DNA from: JAEVZK01 sp038202925
GTDB taxonomy: Bacteria > Armatimonadota > Fimbriimonadia > Fimbriimonadales > Fimbriimonadaceae
NCBI GenBank assembly: GCA_038202925.1
Contig: JBBREM010000001.1
Coordinates: 1-64,000, forward strand
Direction of reading: 5' to 3'
Length of the DNA: 64,000 nucleotides
Position 1 is the first letter of the stretch; every line of letters begins with the position of its first letter. The notes under the pieces were generated by a model. It saw only the letters and a program-made list of their open reading frames with translations. It had not been told where the DNA came from and made no database searches. Made by a program: the position numbers and the translations under genes. Shown in pieces: positions 26,463-35,964 of the stretch.

Positions 26463-27566
26463 ATGTACATCGGCGCGATCGTGGCCGGGGTTCTGATGAT
26501 CTCGGCGGTCCTGTGGGACGCGTTTGAGGCGATCATCCTCAGCAAAACGGTTCGACGCCGCTTCAGCATCAACAGCCTGTTTTATGGAGCCATCTGGCGG
26601 GTGTGGCGGCTCATGGTCAAGGCCACGCGCGGCAGTTGGCGGCAGTGGGTTCTGATTGCATTCGGCCCGCTCTCGCTGATCTTTCTGATCGGCTTTTGGG
26701 CGGTCTTGCTTGTGTTGGGATTCGGCCTGATCCACCTCGGGGCGGGCACTCTGGGCGATGGTTCGGGGGTGGGCGATCACATCTATTTCAGCGGTGTCAC
26801 GTTTTTCACTCTCGGGTACGGCGATCTGGCTCCAAAGAACGGACTCGGCCAGTTCCTCGCCGTGTTCGAAGCAGGGGTTGGATTTGCATCGCTTGCGGTG
26901 GTGATCTCCTACGTTCCGGTCATGTATTCGCTTTTCGCCAATCGGGAGCACCTGATCACCTTGCTCGACTCGAAGGCAGGATCCGATCCCAGCGCGGGCG
27001 AACTCCTCAAGCGCTATGCCGAAGCCGGTGACATGGAGTCTCTGCACGTTCTGCTGCGGGATTGGGAGAAGTGGTCGGCGGAGCAGCTCGAAGGCTTTCT
27101 TTCGTATCCGATCCTCGCCTACTATCGTTCTCAGCACGACGACCAGTCGTGGCTGCTCTCCCTCACATGCATTCTCGACGCGTGCTCAATCATCAGCCTA
27201 GGCTTTGAGAACGAGGAAGATTTGGTCTGGGCGAAGCGGCTGAAGTTTCAGGCGAAAGCGACGTTCCAGATGGCGCGGCACGTTATCGTCGATCTGGCTT
27301 ACATCCTCGACGTGCCGCCGGACGAGCGGCCGTACACTCGTTGCTCGGCGGGCGGGTTCAAATCCATCGTCGCCGAGTTGCGACGGGTCGGGTTGTCGCT
27401 TCGGACGGATAGTCTGGAGTTTCTCGAGGAGCGGACGATGCTGTACGAGCCGTACGTGGTCTCCTTGGCTCGCGATCTTTACTTCACACTTCCCTCGTGG
27501 ACACCGGCGCACGACGCGGTCGACAACTGGTCGACGAGTGCGTGGGAGAGCGCGAAGCATTTTTGA
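26463..27566 (+). CDS. Potassium channel-like protein
   Basis: 367 residues from the ATG at 26463 (an in-frame GTG two codons earlier is an alternative). N-terminal helix IGAIVAGVLMISAVLWDAF; second helix WVLIAFGPLSLIFLIGFWAV. A pore loop with the K+ selectivity filter TLGYGD (in YFSGVTFFTLGYGDLAP) is followed by the inner helix (EAGVGFASLAVVISYVPVMY). The C-terminal 200 residues form a helical cytoplasmic domain with no RCK/TrkA nucleotide-binding motif. The filter indicates K+ selectivity, but what gates the channel is unknown. Confidence 0.82.
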   Translation: MYIGAIVAGVLMISAVLWDAFEAIILSKTVRRRFSINSLFYGAIWRVWRLMVKATRGSWRQWVLIAFGPLSLIFLIGFWAVLLVLGFGLIHLGAGTLGDGSGVGDHIYFSGVTFFTLGYGDLAPKNGLGQFLAVFEAGVGFASLAVVISYVPVMYSLFANREHLITLLDSKAGSDPSAGELLKRYAEAGDMESLHVLLRDWEKWSAEQLEGFLSYPILAYYRSQHDDQSWLLSLTCILDACSIISLGFENEEDLVWAKRLKFQAKATFQMARHVIVDLAYILDVPPDERPYTRCSAGGFKSIVAELRRVGLSLRTDSLEFLEERTMLYEPYVVSLARDLYFTLPSWTPAHDAVDNWSTSAWESAKHF

Positions 27567-27587
27567 TCCGTCGCATAATGTAGAAGC

Positions 27588-29666
27588 ATGTCTACGGCAA
27601 GCGAGCTAATCGAAGGGGCATTCAAACGGCTCGCGGAGCGACCGGGGTTCGTGTTGCGGGCGGACCAGCAGCAGCTTGCGCATCTGCTATCGGACATGAT
27701 CGAGGGCGACGCTTCGGGAGCCTTTGAAGCCCCGACCGGGCTCGGCAAATCCCTTGCCGCCCTCATCCCTGCGATTGCCCACGCGATTACTGAAAAGAAG
27801 CGAACCATTATTGCCACGTACACTAATGTTCTCGCTGAGCAGTATTGGCGGCAGGACCTTCCGTTGGCCCTCAGCCTCTTTGATCTGGGGGGTTCTGGCG
27901 CTGGTTCGGAGCCTCCTTTGCGGACCCAGTTCTTGATCGGACGACAGCGCTACGCCTGCCTCGCGGCGATCCAGGACACGGCCCCGCAGCTTAAGCGAAA
28001 CTTCGTGCCGCGGGCTCAGTTAGGCATCGAGACCGAACTGCGAGAGCACGGGGGAATATCGGGGCGGGAGGTCTCGCGTTTATGGCCGCAGATCGCCACC
28101 CCGCCCGTATGTCCCGGGCGACTATGCAGCCACTACAATAGTTGCTTCTACTATAACGCACGGCGAGCCGCCGAGAAGGCCGAGGTGGTCATTACCAACC
28201 ACAGCGTCGTCATTCAGCACGCCCTCATGGCTCGGGCCGGAGATGAGACGGGAGGGCTGCTCGGCGAGTACGACTTCCTCATTCTCGACGAGGCCCACGA
28301 CTTCCCGCAGGCAGCCCTCAACGGATTGGAGTTTGAGCTGTCTCAGCCCAAGCTCGCCGCCCTCCTCGGGATCGGCACAAGGATGGAGAAGACTTTGGCA
28401 CCTTACGCCGAATCGGCCGGCGACATGCTGCTATGGGCGGGAATGTGTGACGACTTTCGGAAAGACGTCGAGCGATGCCAGAGGGCGATCGTCGCCTACT
28501 CGCTGCGGCTTGGGCAGCCGGGAATTCTGAACGCAACGCCACCTGAAGTAATGGACCACCCGCAGGTGCAGGCGGCGAAGACCAGCGATGGGATATTCGG
28601 TGCGCAGCGGATCGCCGACGAGGTGAGCAAGTGCTGCATCGGCTTTGTCGAGAAAGTGCAGGACGTGCTGACGAGTTGGCGCGATCAGGGGATCGCTCTG
28701 GGGATGGTGGCGGAGAGCGTTCGCAACTACTCGACCTACATCGCGGGCTTCGGGGGCGGGTGCGTCTCACTTTTCAACCCGGAAGGCGTTGCCGTTAGCT
28801 ACGTGGGGCGCACAGGCGAGGATGCGATGCTCCGGTCCGATCTGATTGGTCTCGCCCAGCCTCTGCAGGATCTGGTGTGGTCGCGCGGACCCTACGCCTG
28901 CATGTCGGCGACGCTGGCGCTCGATGGCAGCTTCGACTTCTTCAAGCGAACGACCGGCGCGGAGCCGGATTTTGAGGAAATTCTTCCTTCTCCGTTCGAC
29001 TTTACAATCCAGGCGGCCGTTTATCTTCCGAAGGCGGAGATCATTCCCGATCCGTCGACGGCTCGGCGCGAGGGGCTCGAGGAAGAGTATTACGCCGCGC
29101 TCGCACGGGAGCTGAGCGAGATCATCCAGACGCTGGAAGGCCGGACCCTTGCCCTCTTTCATAGCCGCCGGGAGATGGAAGGCGTGATGAAGTACATCTC
29201 GCTGCCACCTGAGCTGCCGATTCTGATGCAATTCCGATCCGGTGCCGGCTCGACGGGCGAGCAGTTCATCAAGAACGTGAACGCCTCGTTGTTCGCGCTG
29301 CGCTCGTTTTGGACCGGCTTCGACGCCCCGGGCGAGACTCTATCTTGCGTCGCGCTGGTCCGGGTTCCGTTCGAGGTGCCGGTCGATCCGCCGCAGATCG
29401 CCCGAATGGCGTGGATGCAGACGCTTGGTCTCGATCCGTTCCAGGAGCATTCGCTGCCTCAGGCGAAGATGCTGATGCGCCAAGGGGCGGGGCGGCTGAT
29501 CCGGCGAAGCGAGGACAAGGGGATCATCGCACTGCTTGATCCGCGCTTGCGGACGAAGCGCTACGGCGAAGCTATCCTGGCCAACCTTCCGCCGGGGATG
29601 CGAACCTTCGACGACTTCGCCGACGCGGCGGGCTGGCTAGGCCTCGGCCGCCGACTTGCCATTTAG
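27588..29666 (+). CDS. ATP-dependent helicase, DinG/XPD type (SF2)
   Basis: 692 residues. Walker A is GAFEAPTGLGKSLAALIP (residues 45-62). A cysteine set typical of the iron-sulfur domain follows (CLAAIQD... CPGRLCSHYNSCFYYN, about residues 122-190). The DEAH box is in YDFLILDEAHDFPQ near residue 228. The C-terminal helicase motifs include the TLALFHSRREMEGV stretch and QGAGRLIRRSEDKG near residue 645. These 5'-3' helicases unwind forks, R-loops or damaged DNA. No exonuclease domain precedes it, unlike Firmicutes DinG. It ends 4 bp before the convergent GlsB-type gene. Confidence 0.88.
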   Translation: MSTASELIEGAFKRLAERPGFVLRADQQQLAHLLSDMIEGDASGAFEAPTGLGKSLAALIPAIAHAITEKKRTIIATYTNVLAEQYWRQDLPLALSLFDLGGSGAGSEPPLRTQFLIGRQRYACLAAIQDTAPQLKRNFVPRAQLGIETELREHGGISGREVSRLWPQIATPPVCPGRLCSHYNSCFYYNARRAAEKAEVVITNHSVVIQHALMARAGDETGGLLGEYDFLILDEAHDFPQAALNGLEFELSQPKLAALLGIGTRMEKTLAPYAESAGDMLLWAGMCDDFRKDVERCQRAIVAYSLRLGQPGILNATPPEVMDHPQVQAAKTSDGIFGAQRIADEVSKCCIGFVEKVQDVLTSWRDQGIALGMVAESVRNYSTYIAGFGGGCVSLFNPEGVAVSYVGRTGEDAMLRSDLIGLAQPLQDLVWSRGPYACMSATLALDGSFDFFKRTTGAEPDFEEILPSPFDFTIQAAVYLPKAEIIPDPSTARREGLEEEYYAALARELSEIIQTLEGRTLALFHSRREMEGVMKYISLPPELPILMQFRSGAGSTGEQFIKNVNASLFALRSFWTGFDAPGETLSCVALVRVPFEVPVDPPQIARMAWMQTLGLDPFQEHSLPQAKMLMRQGAGRLIRRSEDKGIIALLDPRLRTKRYGEAILANLPPGMRTFDDFADAAGWLGLGRRLAI

Positions 29667-29670
29667 ACTT

Positions 29671-29925
29671 CTATTTCCACCACTTGCGGAAGATCAGGAT
29701 GAGCAGCATAGCGCCAAGCGTGGCACCAACGATGGTCGGAATGGTTCCGCCGAGTCCCTGGTCGTGCAGGAGATACCGCATGACAAAGCCCGTGATCAGC
29801 GAACCGGCAATGCCGAGCAGGATCGTGAACAGGCAGCCTTTCGGCTCTCGGTTCGATCCTGGCATGAATCCCTTTGCTAACGCACCGGCAATGAAGCCCA
29901 CGATAATCCACCACAGAACGTGCAT
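29671..29925 (-). CDS. GlsB/YeaQ/YmgE family stress membrane protein
   Basis: 84 residues with three membrane helices, matching the family in length and motifs. These include WIIVGFIAGALAKGFMPG at the N-terminus, a Gly-rich middle (LLGIAGSLITGFVM) and GATLGAMLLILIFRKW at the C-terminus. Members are small transglycosylase-associated or general-stress membrane proteins of unknown mechanism. I chose the ATG at 29925 because the family starts there; the longer frame runs into the valS promoter region. Confidence 0.88.
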   Translation of the reverse strand: MHVLWWIIVGFIAGALAKGFMPGSNREPKGCLFTILLGIAGSLITGFVMRYLLHDQGLGGTIPTIVGATLGAMLLILIFRKWWK

Positions 29926-30049
29926 GCGGCAAAGACGGGATAGCGGCGTGCGGGGATGCGGGAATGGGGCGAAATGGGTCAACGTTCCACGTGAAACATG
30001 GACGGGTAATCTCGGCTCGCCCTTCACGACATGAAAGGCAGGAGTGGAC

Positions 30050-32650
30050 ATGACGAATATGGAACCGCGCTATGACGCGTCGACGGTGGAATCGAAGTGG
30101 TACGGCCGGTGGGAGGCCGCAGGGCTGTTTCAGCCCGATCCTGACCCTAACAAGAAGCCTTTCACGGTCACGATACCGCCCCCCAACATCACCGGCTCGC
30201 TTCACATGGGGCACGCCCTTTGCTATCCCATTCAGGACCTCTATGGGCGGTTTCAGCGGATGCAGGGACGCAGCGTCCTCATCCTCCCCGGCCAAGATCA
30301 CGCCGGCATCGCGACCCAGAGCGTCGTCGAGAAGATGCTGCGCAAAGAGGGGTCAAGCGGTGCCCAGATCGGACGCGACAAGTTCGTCGAGCGGGTGTGG
30401 GAGTGGCGCAAGGAAAGCGGCGACAATATCCTCCATCAGCTCCGCACTCTGGGCTGTGCGTTTGATTGGTCGCGATCCAGGTTTACGCTTGACGAGAAGT
30501 ATCACGAGGCGGTTCTTAAGGCCTTTATTGACTGGTTCGACCAGGGGCTGATCTTTCGCGGCAAGCGGGTGGTCAACTGGGATCCCGTGCTGCAGACCAG
30601 CGTTTCGGACATTGAAACCGAGCGCAAGACGGTCCGCGGGAAGCTGTACTACATCCGATATCCCTTCGCCGACGGCTCCGGTTCGGTGACGATCGCCACC
30701 ACCCGGCCCGAAACCATGCTGGCCGACGTGGCAGTGGCGGTCCATCCTTCGGATCCGCGCTACAAAGGCCTGACTGGCAAGACGCTTATCCTCCCCCTTC
30801 TCAATCGTGAGCTTCCGCTGATCGCCGACCAATATCCCGACCCGGCATTCGGTTCTGGCGCGGTGAAGATCACGCCGGCGCATGATCCGAACGACTACCA
30901 AGTCGGCGTGCGGCATAACCTGCCGATGCCGGTGCTGTTGGATTCGCGCGGGCGCATCACCGAGGAGGGCGGTCCTTATGCGGGACTGGATCGCAACGAG
31001 GCGCGTAAGCGCATCGTTGCCGATCTTGAGGAGCAGGGCTTTATCGAGAAGATCGAGGACCATGACATTCCCATCCTCATCTCCGACCGCAGCAAAGAGC
31101 CCATCGAGCCGCTGCTCAGCGAGCAATGGTTCTGCGATCAGCCGAAGCTCGCGGCTTCGGCTATCGATGTCGTGCGAAATGGGGATGTCAAGTTCTTTCC
31201 CGAGCGCTACGAGAAGATTTATCTCGACTGGATGGAGAACATCCGCGAATGGTGTATCTCGCGCCAACTATGGTGGGGGCACCGAATCCCCGTGTATTAC
31301 GGGGAGGACGGCACTGCGTATGCGGCGCTGAGCTGGGAAAAGGCTCAATCGAAGGCCAGTGCCAGCAAGATTGTGCGCCAGGACGATGATGTACTGGACA
31401 CCTGGTTCAGCAGCGGCTTGTGGCCGTTTGCAACCCTCGGCTGGCCGGAGCAGACCGACGATCTGAAGCGGTTTTATCCGACGAGTCTCCTGGTTACCGA
31501 CCGCAATATCCTCTACTTGTGGGTCTCTCGGATGATCATGATGGGGCTCGACTTCGCGAAGTCGAAGCCGTTCGAAGATGTCTTCATCTATGCGACGGTG
31601 CTGACTGAAGATGGGCGGCGCATGTCGAAATCGCTCGGGACGGGGGTCGACCCGCTGGAAGTGATCCAGAAAGTGGGTGCCGACGCGTTGCGTTACACGC
31701 TGCTAAGCCAGACCGGAGCGAATCAGGACATCCGGTATAGCGAGCGCAAGACGGAAGAGGCGCGCAACTTCTGCAACAAGATCTGGAACGCGACGCGATT
31801 TGTGCTCTTAAACACGGAAGGATCGCTCCGACAGCAGCCGGCTGAGCTTGAAGATGTAGATAAGTGGCTGCTTAGCCGGCTCGCCATGACAGAGAAAACT
31901 GTCAAATCAGCTTTTGAGGGTTACGACTTGCAGACGGCGTGTCAGGCGCTGTACCAATTCTTCTGGAGTGAGCTTTGCGACTGGTATATCGAGGTCGCCA
32001 AGCCGCGCCTCATCGATCCCGGCAAGCGCGAGACACCGCAGTGGGTGCTGCTGACGAGCATCGATGCCTTCCTGCGGATGATGCACCCGGTCATGCCGTT
32101 CATTACGGAGGAGCTGTATGCCAACCTGCCGCTGCCGAAGAAGGCTGAGTTCATCATGTCCGCACCATGGCCGGAGATACCTCCCGAGTTTTCGCAGCCG
32201 GACGTCGAAGCGCGAATGGAGCGGGTGTTCGAGATCACGCGCGGCTTGCGTGCTCTGCGAGCGGAACTGGGGCTCACGCCGGGAGTATCGGTTCCCGTCG
32301 CCTATTGCGAGGGGGATATCGCGGGCGGAGATTGGATCGTGAAGTCGCAGGCGTGGGTTCAAGAAATCAGGGCCGGGAAGCCGGATGGGAAGCACATTTC
32401 CGCGACGGTAGAGGGGGTTGACATTCACTTGCCGCTCGGGGATCTCGTCGACCCCGCGAAGGAGCTAGACCGCATCGGCCGCGAAGAGATCAAAGCCCGA
32501 GAAGAGCTCGCCAAAACCGAGGAACGGCTCGGCGATGCCACCTTCATCGAGCGCGCGAAGCCCGAAGTGGTCGAACGAGCAAGAGAACAGGCTGAGGAGA
32601 TTCGCAGCAGGCTCCGCAAGCTGGAAGAGCGCCGGAAGCTCTTCGGATAA
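30050..32650 (+). CDS. valS: Valyl-tRNA synthetase
   Basis: 866 residues from the ATG at 30050, with the Shine-Dalgarno aggag 6 bp upstream. It is a class I enzyme that charges tRNA-Val. The HIGH motif reads HMGH in NITGSLHMGHAL (near residue 48) and the KMSKS loop is RRMSKSLGTG (near residue 525). The editing domain has TTRPETMLADVAVAVHP and the DPNDYQVG stretch. The anticodon-binding domain and a C-terminal coiled coil (REELAKTEERLGDATFIERA) are complete. The next gene (EamA) follows after 19 bp. Confidence 0.95.
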   Translation: MTNMEPRYDASTVESKWYGRWEAAGLFQPDPDPNKKPFTVTIPPPNITGSLHMGHALCYPIQDLYGRFQRMQGRSVLILPGQDHAGIATQSVVEKMLRKEGSSGAQIGRDKFVERVWEWRKESGDNILHQLRTLGCAFDWSRSRFTLDEKYHEAVLKAFIDWFDQGLIFRGKRVVNWDPVLQTSVSDIETERKTVRGKLYYIRYPFADGSGSVTIATTRPETMLADVAVAVHPSDPRYKGLTGKTLILPLLNRELPLIADQYPDPAFGSGAVKITPAHDPNDYQVGVRHNLPMPVLLDSRGRITEEGGPYAGLDRNEARKRIVADLEEQGFIEKIEDHDIPILISDRSKEPIEPLLSEQWFCDQPKLAASAIDVVRNGDVKFFPERYEKIYLDWMENIREWCISRQLWWGHRIPVYYGEDGTAYAALSWEKAQSKASASKIVRQDDDVLDTWFSSGLWPFATLGWPEQTDDLKRFYPTSLLVTDRNILYLWVSRMIMMGLDFAKSKPFEDVFIYATVLTEDGRRMSKSLGTGVDPLEVIQKVGADALRYTLLSQTGANQDIRYSERKTEEARNFCNKIWNATRFVLLNTEGSLRQQPAELEDVDKWLLSRLAMTEKTVKSAFEGYDLQTACQALYQFFWSELCDWYIEVAKPRLIDPGKRETPQWVLLTSIDAFLRMMHPVMPFITEELYANLPLPKKAEFIMSAPWPEIPPEFSQPDVEARMERVFEITRGLRALRAELGLTPGVSVPVAYCEGDIAGGDWIVKSQAWVQEIRAGKPDGKHISATVEGVDIHLPLGDLVDPAKELDRIGREEIKAREELAKTEERLGDATFIERAKPEVVERAREQAEEIRSRLRKLEERRKLFG

Positions 32651-32669
32651 GTCGGTCACAATAGCCGGA

Positions 32670-33551
32670 GTGTCTCGGAAAGCCTTCGGAACGCTCCTCA
32701 TTGCGATATCGAGCACGGCGTTTGGCAGCTACGGCTACTTCGCCCTTAAGGCTGGTCAAGCCGGAATTGGGCCGTTTTCGCTGCTGGCGTACCGCTTTGG
32801 CATCGCCGTGGCCATCCTTGGGCTGGTTGCCGCTCTCACTCGCGGACGGCTCGAGAAGAGACAGATATTGCCGCTCATTGGGCTTGGCATGCTTTACGTC
32901 GGCCAGGCATTTACCTTCTTGCAATGCCTTCTCGTAAGTGGCAGCCCGATCACGGCTTCGCTGCTGCTTTACATCTATCCGGCGTGGGTGACTTTGGGAT
33001 CCGTTCTGTTCCTGCGCGAAAAGCTCACGACGGTCAAGATTATCGCGCTCGCGTGTGCCTTTGTCGGGTCATTCGCGATCATCGGGCCGGTGGCCAATGT
33101 GCAGCCGGCGGCGATCGTCTACGGGGTATGCACGTCCCTGTTTTTCGCAGCGTATTTGGTTTGCGGGAAGAAGGTGATGCAGTCGGCACCACCGGTAATG
33201 GCGACGCTGACGATCCTGACGACGGCCTTTCTCGTCTTCGGCCTTGGCGCTTTGATCACGGGGATTGATTCCATACGTTCCGCCGATGGCTGGATCGGCG
33301 CGGTGGGTTTGGCGATTGTGGCGACGGTGATCGCCATCGGGGCGCTCCTTGGCGGGCTATCCCGAGTGTCGCCCGTCGAAGCAGCAAGCCTGTCAGCGAT
33401 CGAGCCTCTTGTCAGCGCGATCATTGCAATCACTGTTATGGGGCAAGCCTTACGAACGGGGCATGTCGTCGGCGGCGTGCTCGTCCTTACTGCCGTGCTC
33501 GTGCTAGCGCGTGAGGCGGCCTCGAAGCTTCGCGCAACCGGTGAGCGGTAG
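32670..33551 (+). CDS. EamA/DMT family transporter
   Basis: 293 residues from a GTG at 32670. There are ten membrane helices in two EamA repeats: first half from FGTLLIAISSTAFGSYGYFA, second from AAIVYGVCTSLFFAAYLVCG. Typical motifs are LLLYIYPAWVTLGSVLFLRE (end of repeat 1) and SPVEAASLSAIEPLVSAIIA (repeat 2). These are drug/metabolite exporters or importers with no predictable substrate from sequence. The gene starts just after valS, and a start inside valS (32535) is rejected. Confidence 0.87.
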   Translation: MSRKAFGTLLIAISSTAFGSYGYFALKAGQAGIGPFSLLAYRFGIAVAILGLVAALTRGRLEKRQILPLIGLGMLYVGQAFTFLQCLLVSGSPITASLLLYIYPAWVTLGSVLFLREKLTTVKIIALACAFVGSFAIIGPVANVQPAAIVYGVCTSLFFAAYLVCGKKVMQSAPPVMATLTILTTAFLVFGLGALITGIDSIRSADGWIGAVGLAIVATVIAIGALLGGLSRVSPVEAASLSAIEPLVSAIIAITVMGQALRTGHVVGGVLVLTAVLVLAREAASKLRATGER

Positions 33552-33563
33552 ACTCGGTTCGAC

Positions 33564-34292
33564 TTGGAAACGCCTCACCTGAGCGTGGTCGTCCCCGCCT
33601 ACAACGAAGAAGATCGCCTGCTGCCCACGCTTGAGCGATTGTTCGAGTATTACGAGGCTCAGACCTATCCCTACGATGTCACAGTGGTGAGCGATGGCTC
33701 GACCGACCGGACCGGCGCCATCGTGACGGAGTTCGCCAAGTCGCATCCGACATTCAAGCTCTTGGAGTATCAGCCCAACCGGGGGAAAGGCTACGCAGTA
33801 CGGACCGGGATATTGGTGGCAAAGGGCGATCTCGTGCTCTTTTCCGACGCCGATATGGCGACGCCGCAGGAAGAAACGGAGAAGCTGCTGGCGCGCATTA
33901 AGGACGGTGCCGACATCGCCATCGGCAGCCGTCCGCTGAAGGAAAGCAAGCTTGAAAAGCACCAACCGATGCTGCGGGAGATGATGGGGAGAGCGTCTAA
34001 CCAGCTAATACAGGTTTTGGCGGTTAGAGGCATTCATGACACGCAGTGCGGATTCAAGATGTTCACCCGAAAAGCGGCGCAGGATATCTTCGCGCGGTGC
34101 AAGCTCAACGGGTTCAGTTTCGACTTCGAAGCTTTGATGATCGCACGTGATCTGGGTTACCGCATCGACGAAGTGGCCATTCGCTGGTTCCACCAGGAGG
34201 GGTCGAAGGTGGTGTTCTGGCGGGATTATCCGCGGGCGCTGAAAGACCTGGTGGGGTTGAGGGCGAAAGGCAAGCGGAGGCGGCTTAGTTGA
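33564..34292 (+). CDS. Family 2 glycosyltransferase (dolichyl-phosphate glucosyltransferase-like)
   Basis: 242 residues from a TTG at 33564. The GT-A fold is clear: LSVVVPAYNEEDRLLPTLER at the N-terminus, NRGKGYAVRTGILVAKGDLV, the metal-binding DAD in FSDADMATP, and IHDTQCGFKMFTR near residue 155. A basic C-terminal tail ends in RAKGKRRRLS. The closest known type is polyprenyl/dolichyl-phosphate beta-glucosyltransferase, which loads sugar onto a lipid carrier. It is followed, after a heptamer-repeat hairpin, by a methyltransferase and mqnA. Confidence 0.88.
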   Translation: METPHLSVVVPAYNEEDRLLPTLERLFEYYEAQTYPYDVTVVSDGSTDRTGAIVTEFAKSHPTFKLLEYQPNRGKGYAVRTGILVAKGDLVLFSDADMATPQEETEKLLARIKDGADIAIGSRPLKESKLEKHQPMLREMMGRASNQLIQVLAVRGIHDTQCGFKMFTRKAAQDIFARCKLNGFSFDFEALMIARDLGYRIDEVAIRWFHQEGSKVVFWRDYPRALKDLVGLRAKGKRRRLS

Positions 34293-34382
34293 TTGCGGAA
34301 TGCGGATTGCGGATTGTGGAGTCCTCCGCGACCGTTTCCACCAGGCACATCTCGGCAATCGACAATCCACAATCCACAATTC
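34291..34382. repeat. Heptanucleotide repeat hairpin H2
   Basis: Left arm 34291-34318: gattgcg, gaatgcg, gattgcg, gattgtg. Right arm 34355-34382: gcaatcg, acaatcc, acaatcc, acaattc. The right arm is close to the reverse complement of the left, so the two 7-bp-periodic arrays form a long imperfect hairpin around a 36-bp centre. It fills the gap from the glycosyltransferase stop to 2 bp before the methyltransferase ATG. Confidence 0.85.
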
Positions 34383-34383
34383 G

Positions 34384-35118
34384 ATGAATCCCAACGAATA
34401 CACCCGGATGTTCGAGATGGAGGACCGCTATTGGTGGTTCGTCGGGCGGCGGCGCATTGCGCTTCGGCTGCTTGATCGGTATCGAGCAGCAGGCGACCAA
34501 TTTCTCGACCTTGGCTGTGGGACGGGCGTTGTGCTTCAGGAGCTTGCGGGGCGCGGTAGTCCGACCGGACTCGACATGAGCGTTCTTGCCCTGGGGTTTT
34601 GCCGAAAACGAGGGCTCTCTCGGCTGGTGCGCGGCGATGCGACGGCGATGCCGATGCGTCCAGACCAGTTCGCCGCCGTCGTCGCGCTGGACGTTTTTGA
34701 GCATGTGGAGGACGATGGGAAGGCGCTTGGCGAATCCTTTCGCAGTCTTGCTCCTGGTGGAGTTCTGATTCTAAGCGTGCCGGCATTTCGAAGCCTTTGG
34801 GGACCGCATGATGTGGCCTTGATGCACTTTCGGCGATACACGCGGCCGGAACTGCGGGCCAAGCTTGTTGCGGCCGGGTTTCGGATCGAGAAGATCAGCT
34901 ATTCCGTATTCCTTCTCTTTCCTATCGTGGTCGTCGTTCGGTTTTTCGAAAAGCGCAAGAAGGGGCCGGCGAAGGCTTCGTTGGCGGCCTTGCCAAAGTG
35001 GCTAAACAAGCTGCTCATCTGGACCCAGGGGGTGGAGGCGACGGTCATCGGCGCGGTCAATCTTCCCTGGGGAAGCAGCTTAATCGCGGTGGCGCGCAAG
35101 CCGGAGCGCGGATCGTGA
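34384..35118 (+). CDS. Class I SAM-dependent methyltransferase
   Basis: 244 residues from the ATG at 34384. The SAM-binding glycine motif is FLDLGCGTGVVLQELAGRG (near residue 41). The acidic loop TGLDMS and the motif ALDVFEHVEDDGKAL follow, then LAPGGVLILSVPAFRSLWGP and a FRRYTR motif typical of UbiG/BioC-like methyltransferases. A C-terminal hydrophobic helix (SVFLLFPIVVVVRFF) may bind membrane, suggesting a lipid-linked substrate such as a polyprenyl-sugar. The adjacent glycosyltransferase supports this weakly. It overlaps mqnA by 4 bp. The start has no Shine-Dalgarno; heptamer array H2 abuts it. Confidence 0.85.
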   Translation: MNPNEYTRMFEMEDRYWWFVGRRRIALRLLDRYRAAGDQFLDLGCGTGVVLQELAGRGSPTGLDMSVLALGFCRKRGLSRLVRGDATAMPMRPDQFAAVVALDVFEHVEDDGKALGESFRSLAPGGVLILSVPAFRSLWGPHDVALMHFRRYTRPELRAKLVAAGFRIEKISYSVFLLFPIVVVVRFFEKRKKGPAKASLAALPKWLNKLLIWTQGVEATVIGAVNLPWGSSLIAVARKPERGS

Positions 35119-35951
35119 GGTTCACGGTTGGTTGCGTGCCGTATGTGAACGCAATCCCTCTGGCTGCCTGGTTCGAGGAGCAGGGGGAGGAATCACTGGT
35201 GAGGGTGAAGTACGCCGTGCCGTCAGAGCTTCCGGTGATGCTCGACTCGGGCGAAGCGGATGCGGTACTGGGGTCGAGCATCGACGCCTTGCTGACTCCG
35301 GGCCGGCGGATGGCGGCAGGGGTCTGCATCGGCTCGGATGGGCCGGTGAAGAGCGTGCGGCTGTTCAGCAAGGTCGCGCCGCGGTTCATTCAGAGCTTGG
35401 CGCTCGATGCGAACTCCCTGACCAGCAATCGGCTAGCTCAGATTATCCTTGCGGAGCGGTACGGTTCGTACCCGCAGGTGTTCGCGATGCCGCCAGATCT
35501 TGCGTCGATGCTGCAGCATCACGACGCCTGCGTCTTGATCGGCGACATCGGCATGATGGCCGACGGAGCTGGGCTGCATGTGCTCGATCTGGGCAAGGAG
35601 TGGACCGAACACACCAAGAAGCCGTTTGTGTGGGCGGCATGGATCGGCGGGGAGGGGCTGACTCCTGAGCTGGCTGGTTTGCTTACCAGGGCCTGCCGGG
35701 CGAGCGGATGCGGACGGTTCGTGGCCCCAACCGAACTGACTGACAAGACGGTTCGGCGCGCGATCGATCATGCAGGATGGACCGAAGAGCAAGTTCGCGA
35801 CTACTTCTTCCAGGTCATGGTGTACGACATGGACTACCGCATGATCGACGGCTTGCGCGAGTTTGGCAAGCGGCTGCAGGCGAACGGCTTTACCGACTGC
35901 GGCCACTTCCCGGAGCTGGTCACGCCGGAGACGCCGGAGGCGTTGGTATAA
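35115..35951 (+). CDS. mqnA: Menaquinone biosynthesis protein MqnA (chorismate dehydratase)
   Basis: 278 residues from a GTG that overlaps the previous stop (gtga). MqnA converts chorismate to 3-enolpyruvylbenzoate, the first step of the futalosine route to menaquinone. Family motifs are VGCVPYVNAIPLAAWF at the N-terminus, VPSELPVMLDSGEADAVLGS near residue 37, SLTSNRLAQIILAERYG near residue 100, and CVLIGDIGMMADG near residue 137. The periplasmic-binding-protein-like fold and length are normal. Other mqn genes are not in the window. It indicates that this organism makes menaquinone by the futalosine pathway. Confidence 0.9.
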   Translation: MRFTVGCVPYVNAIPLAAWFEEQGEESLVRVKYAVPSELPVMLDSGEADAVLGSSIDALLTPGRRMAAGVCIGSDGPVKSVRLFSKVAPRFIQSLALDANSLTSNRLAQIILAERYGSYPQVFAMPPDLASMLQHHDACVLIGDIGMMADGAGLHVLDLGKEWTEHTKKPFVWAAWIGGEGLTPELAGLLTRACRASGCGRFVAPTELTDKTVRRAIDHAGWTEEQVRDYFFQVMVYDMDYRMIDGLREFGKRLQANGFTDCGHFPELVTPETPEALV

Positions 35952-35964
35952 TCTCAGTTCCCGT

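Noticed and set aside
26295..27137. 280-codon reverse ORF over the peptidase and channel genes
   Set aside because: It spans two well-supported forward genes and their gap, and shows no family motif.
30353..31267. 304-codon reverse ORF inside valS
   Set aside because: Antisense to an intact valyl-tRNA synthetase; no recognisable domain.
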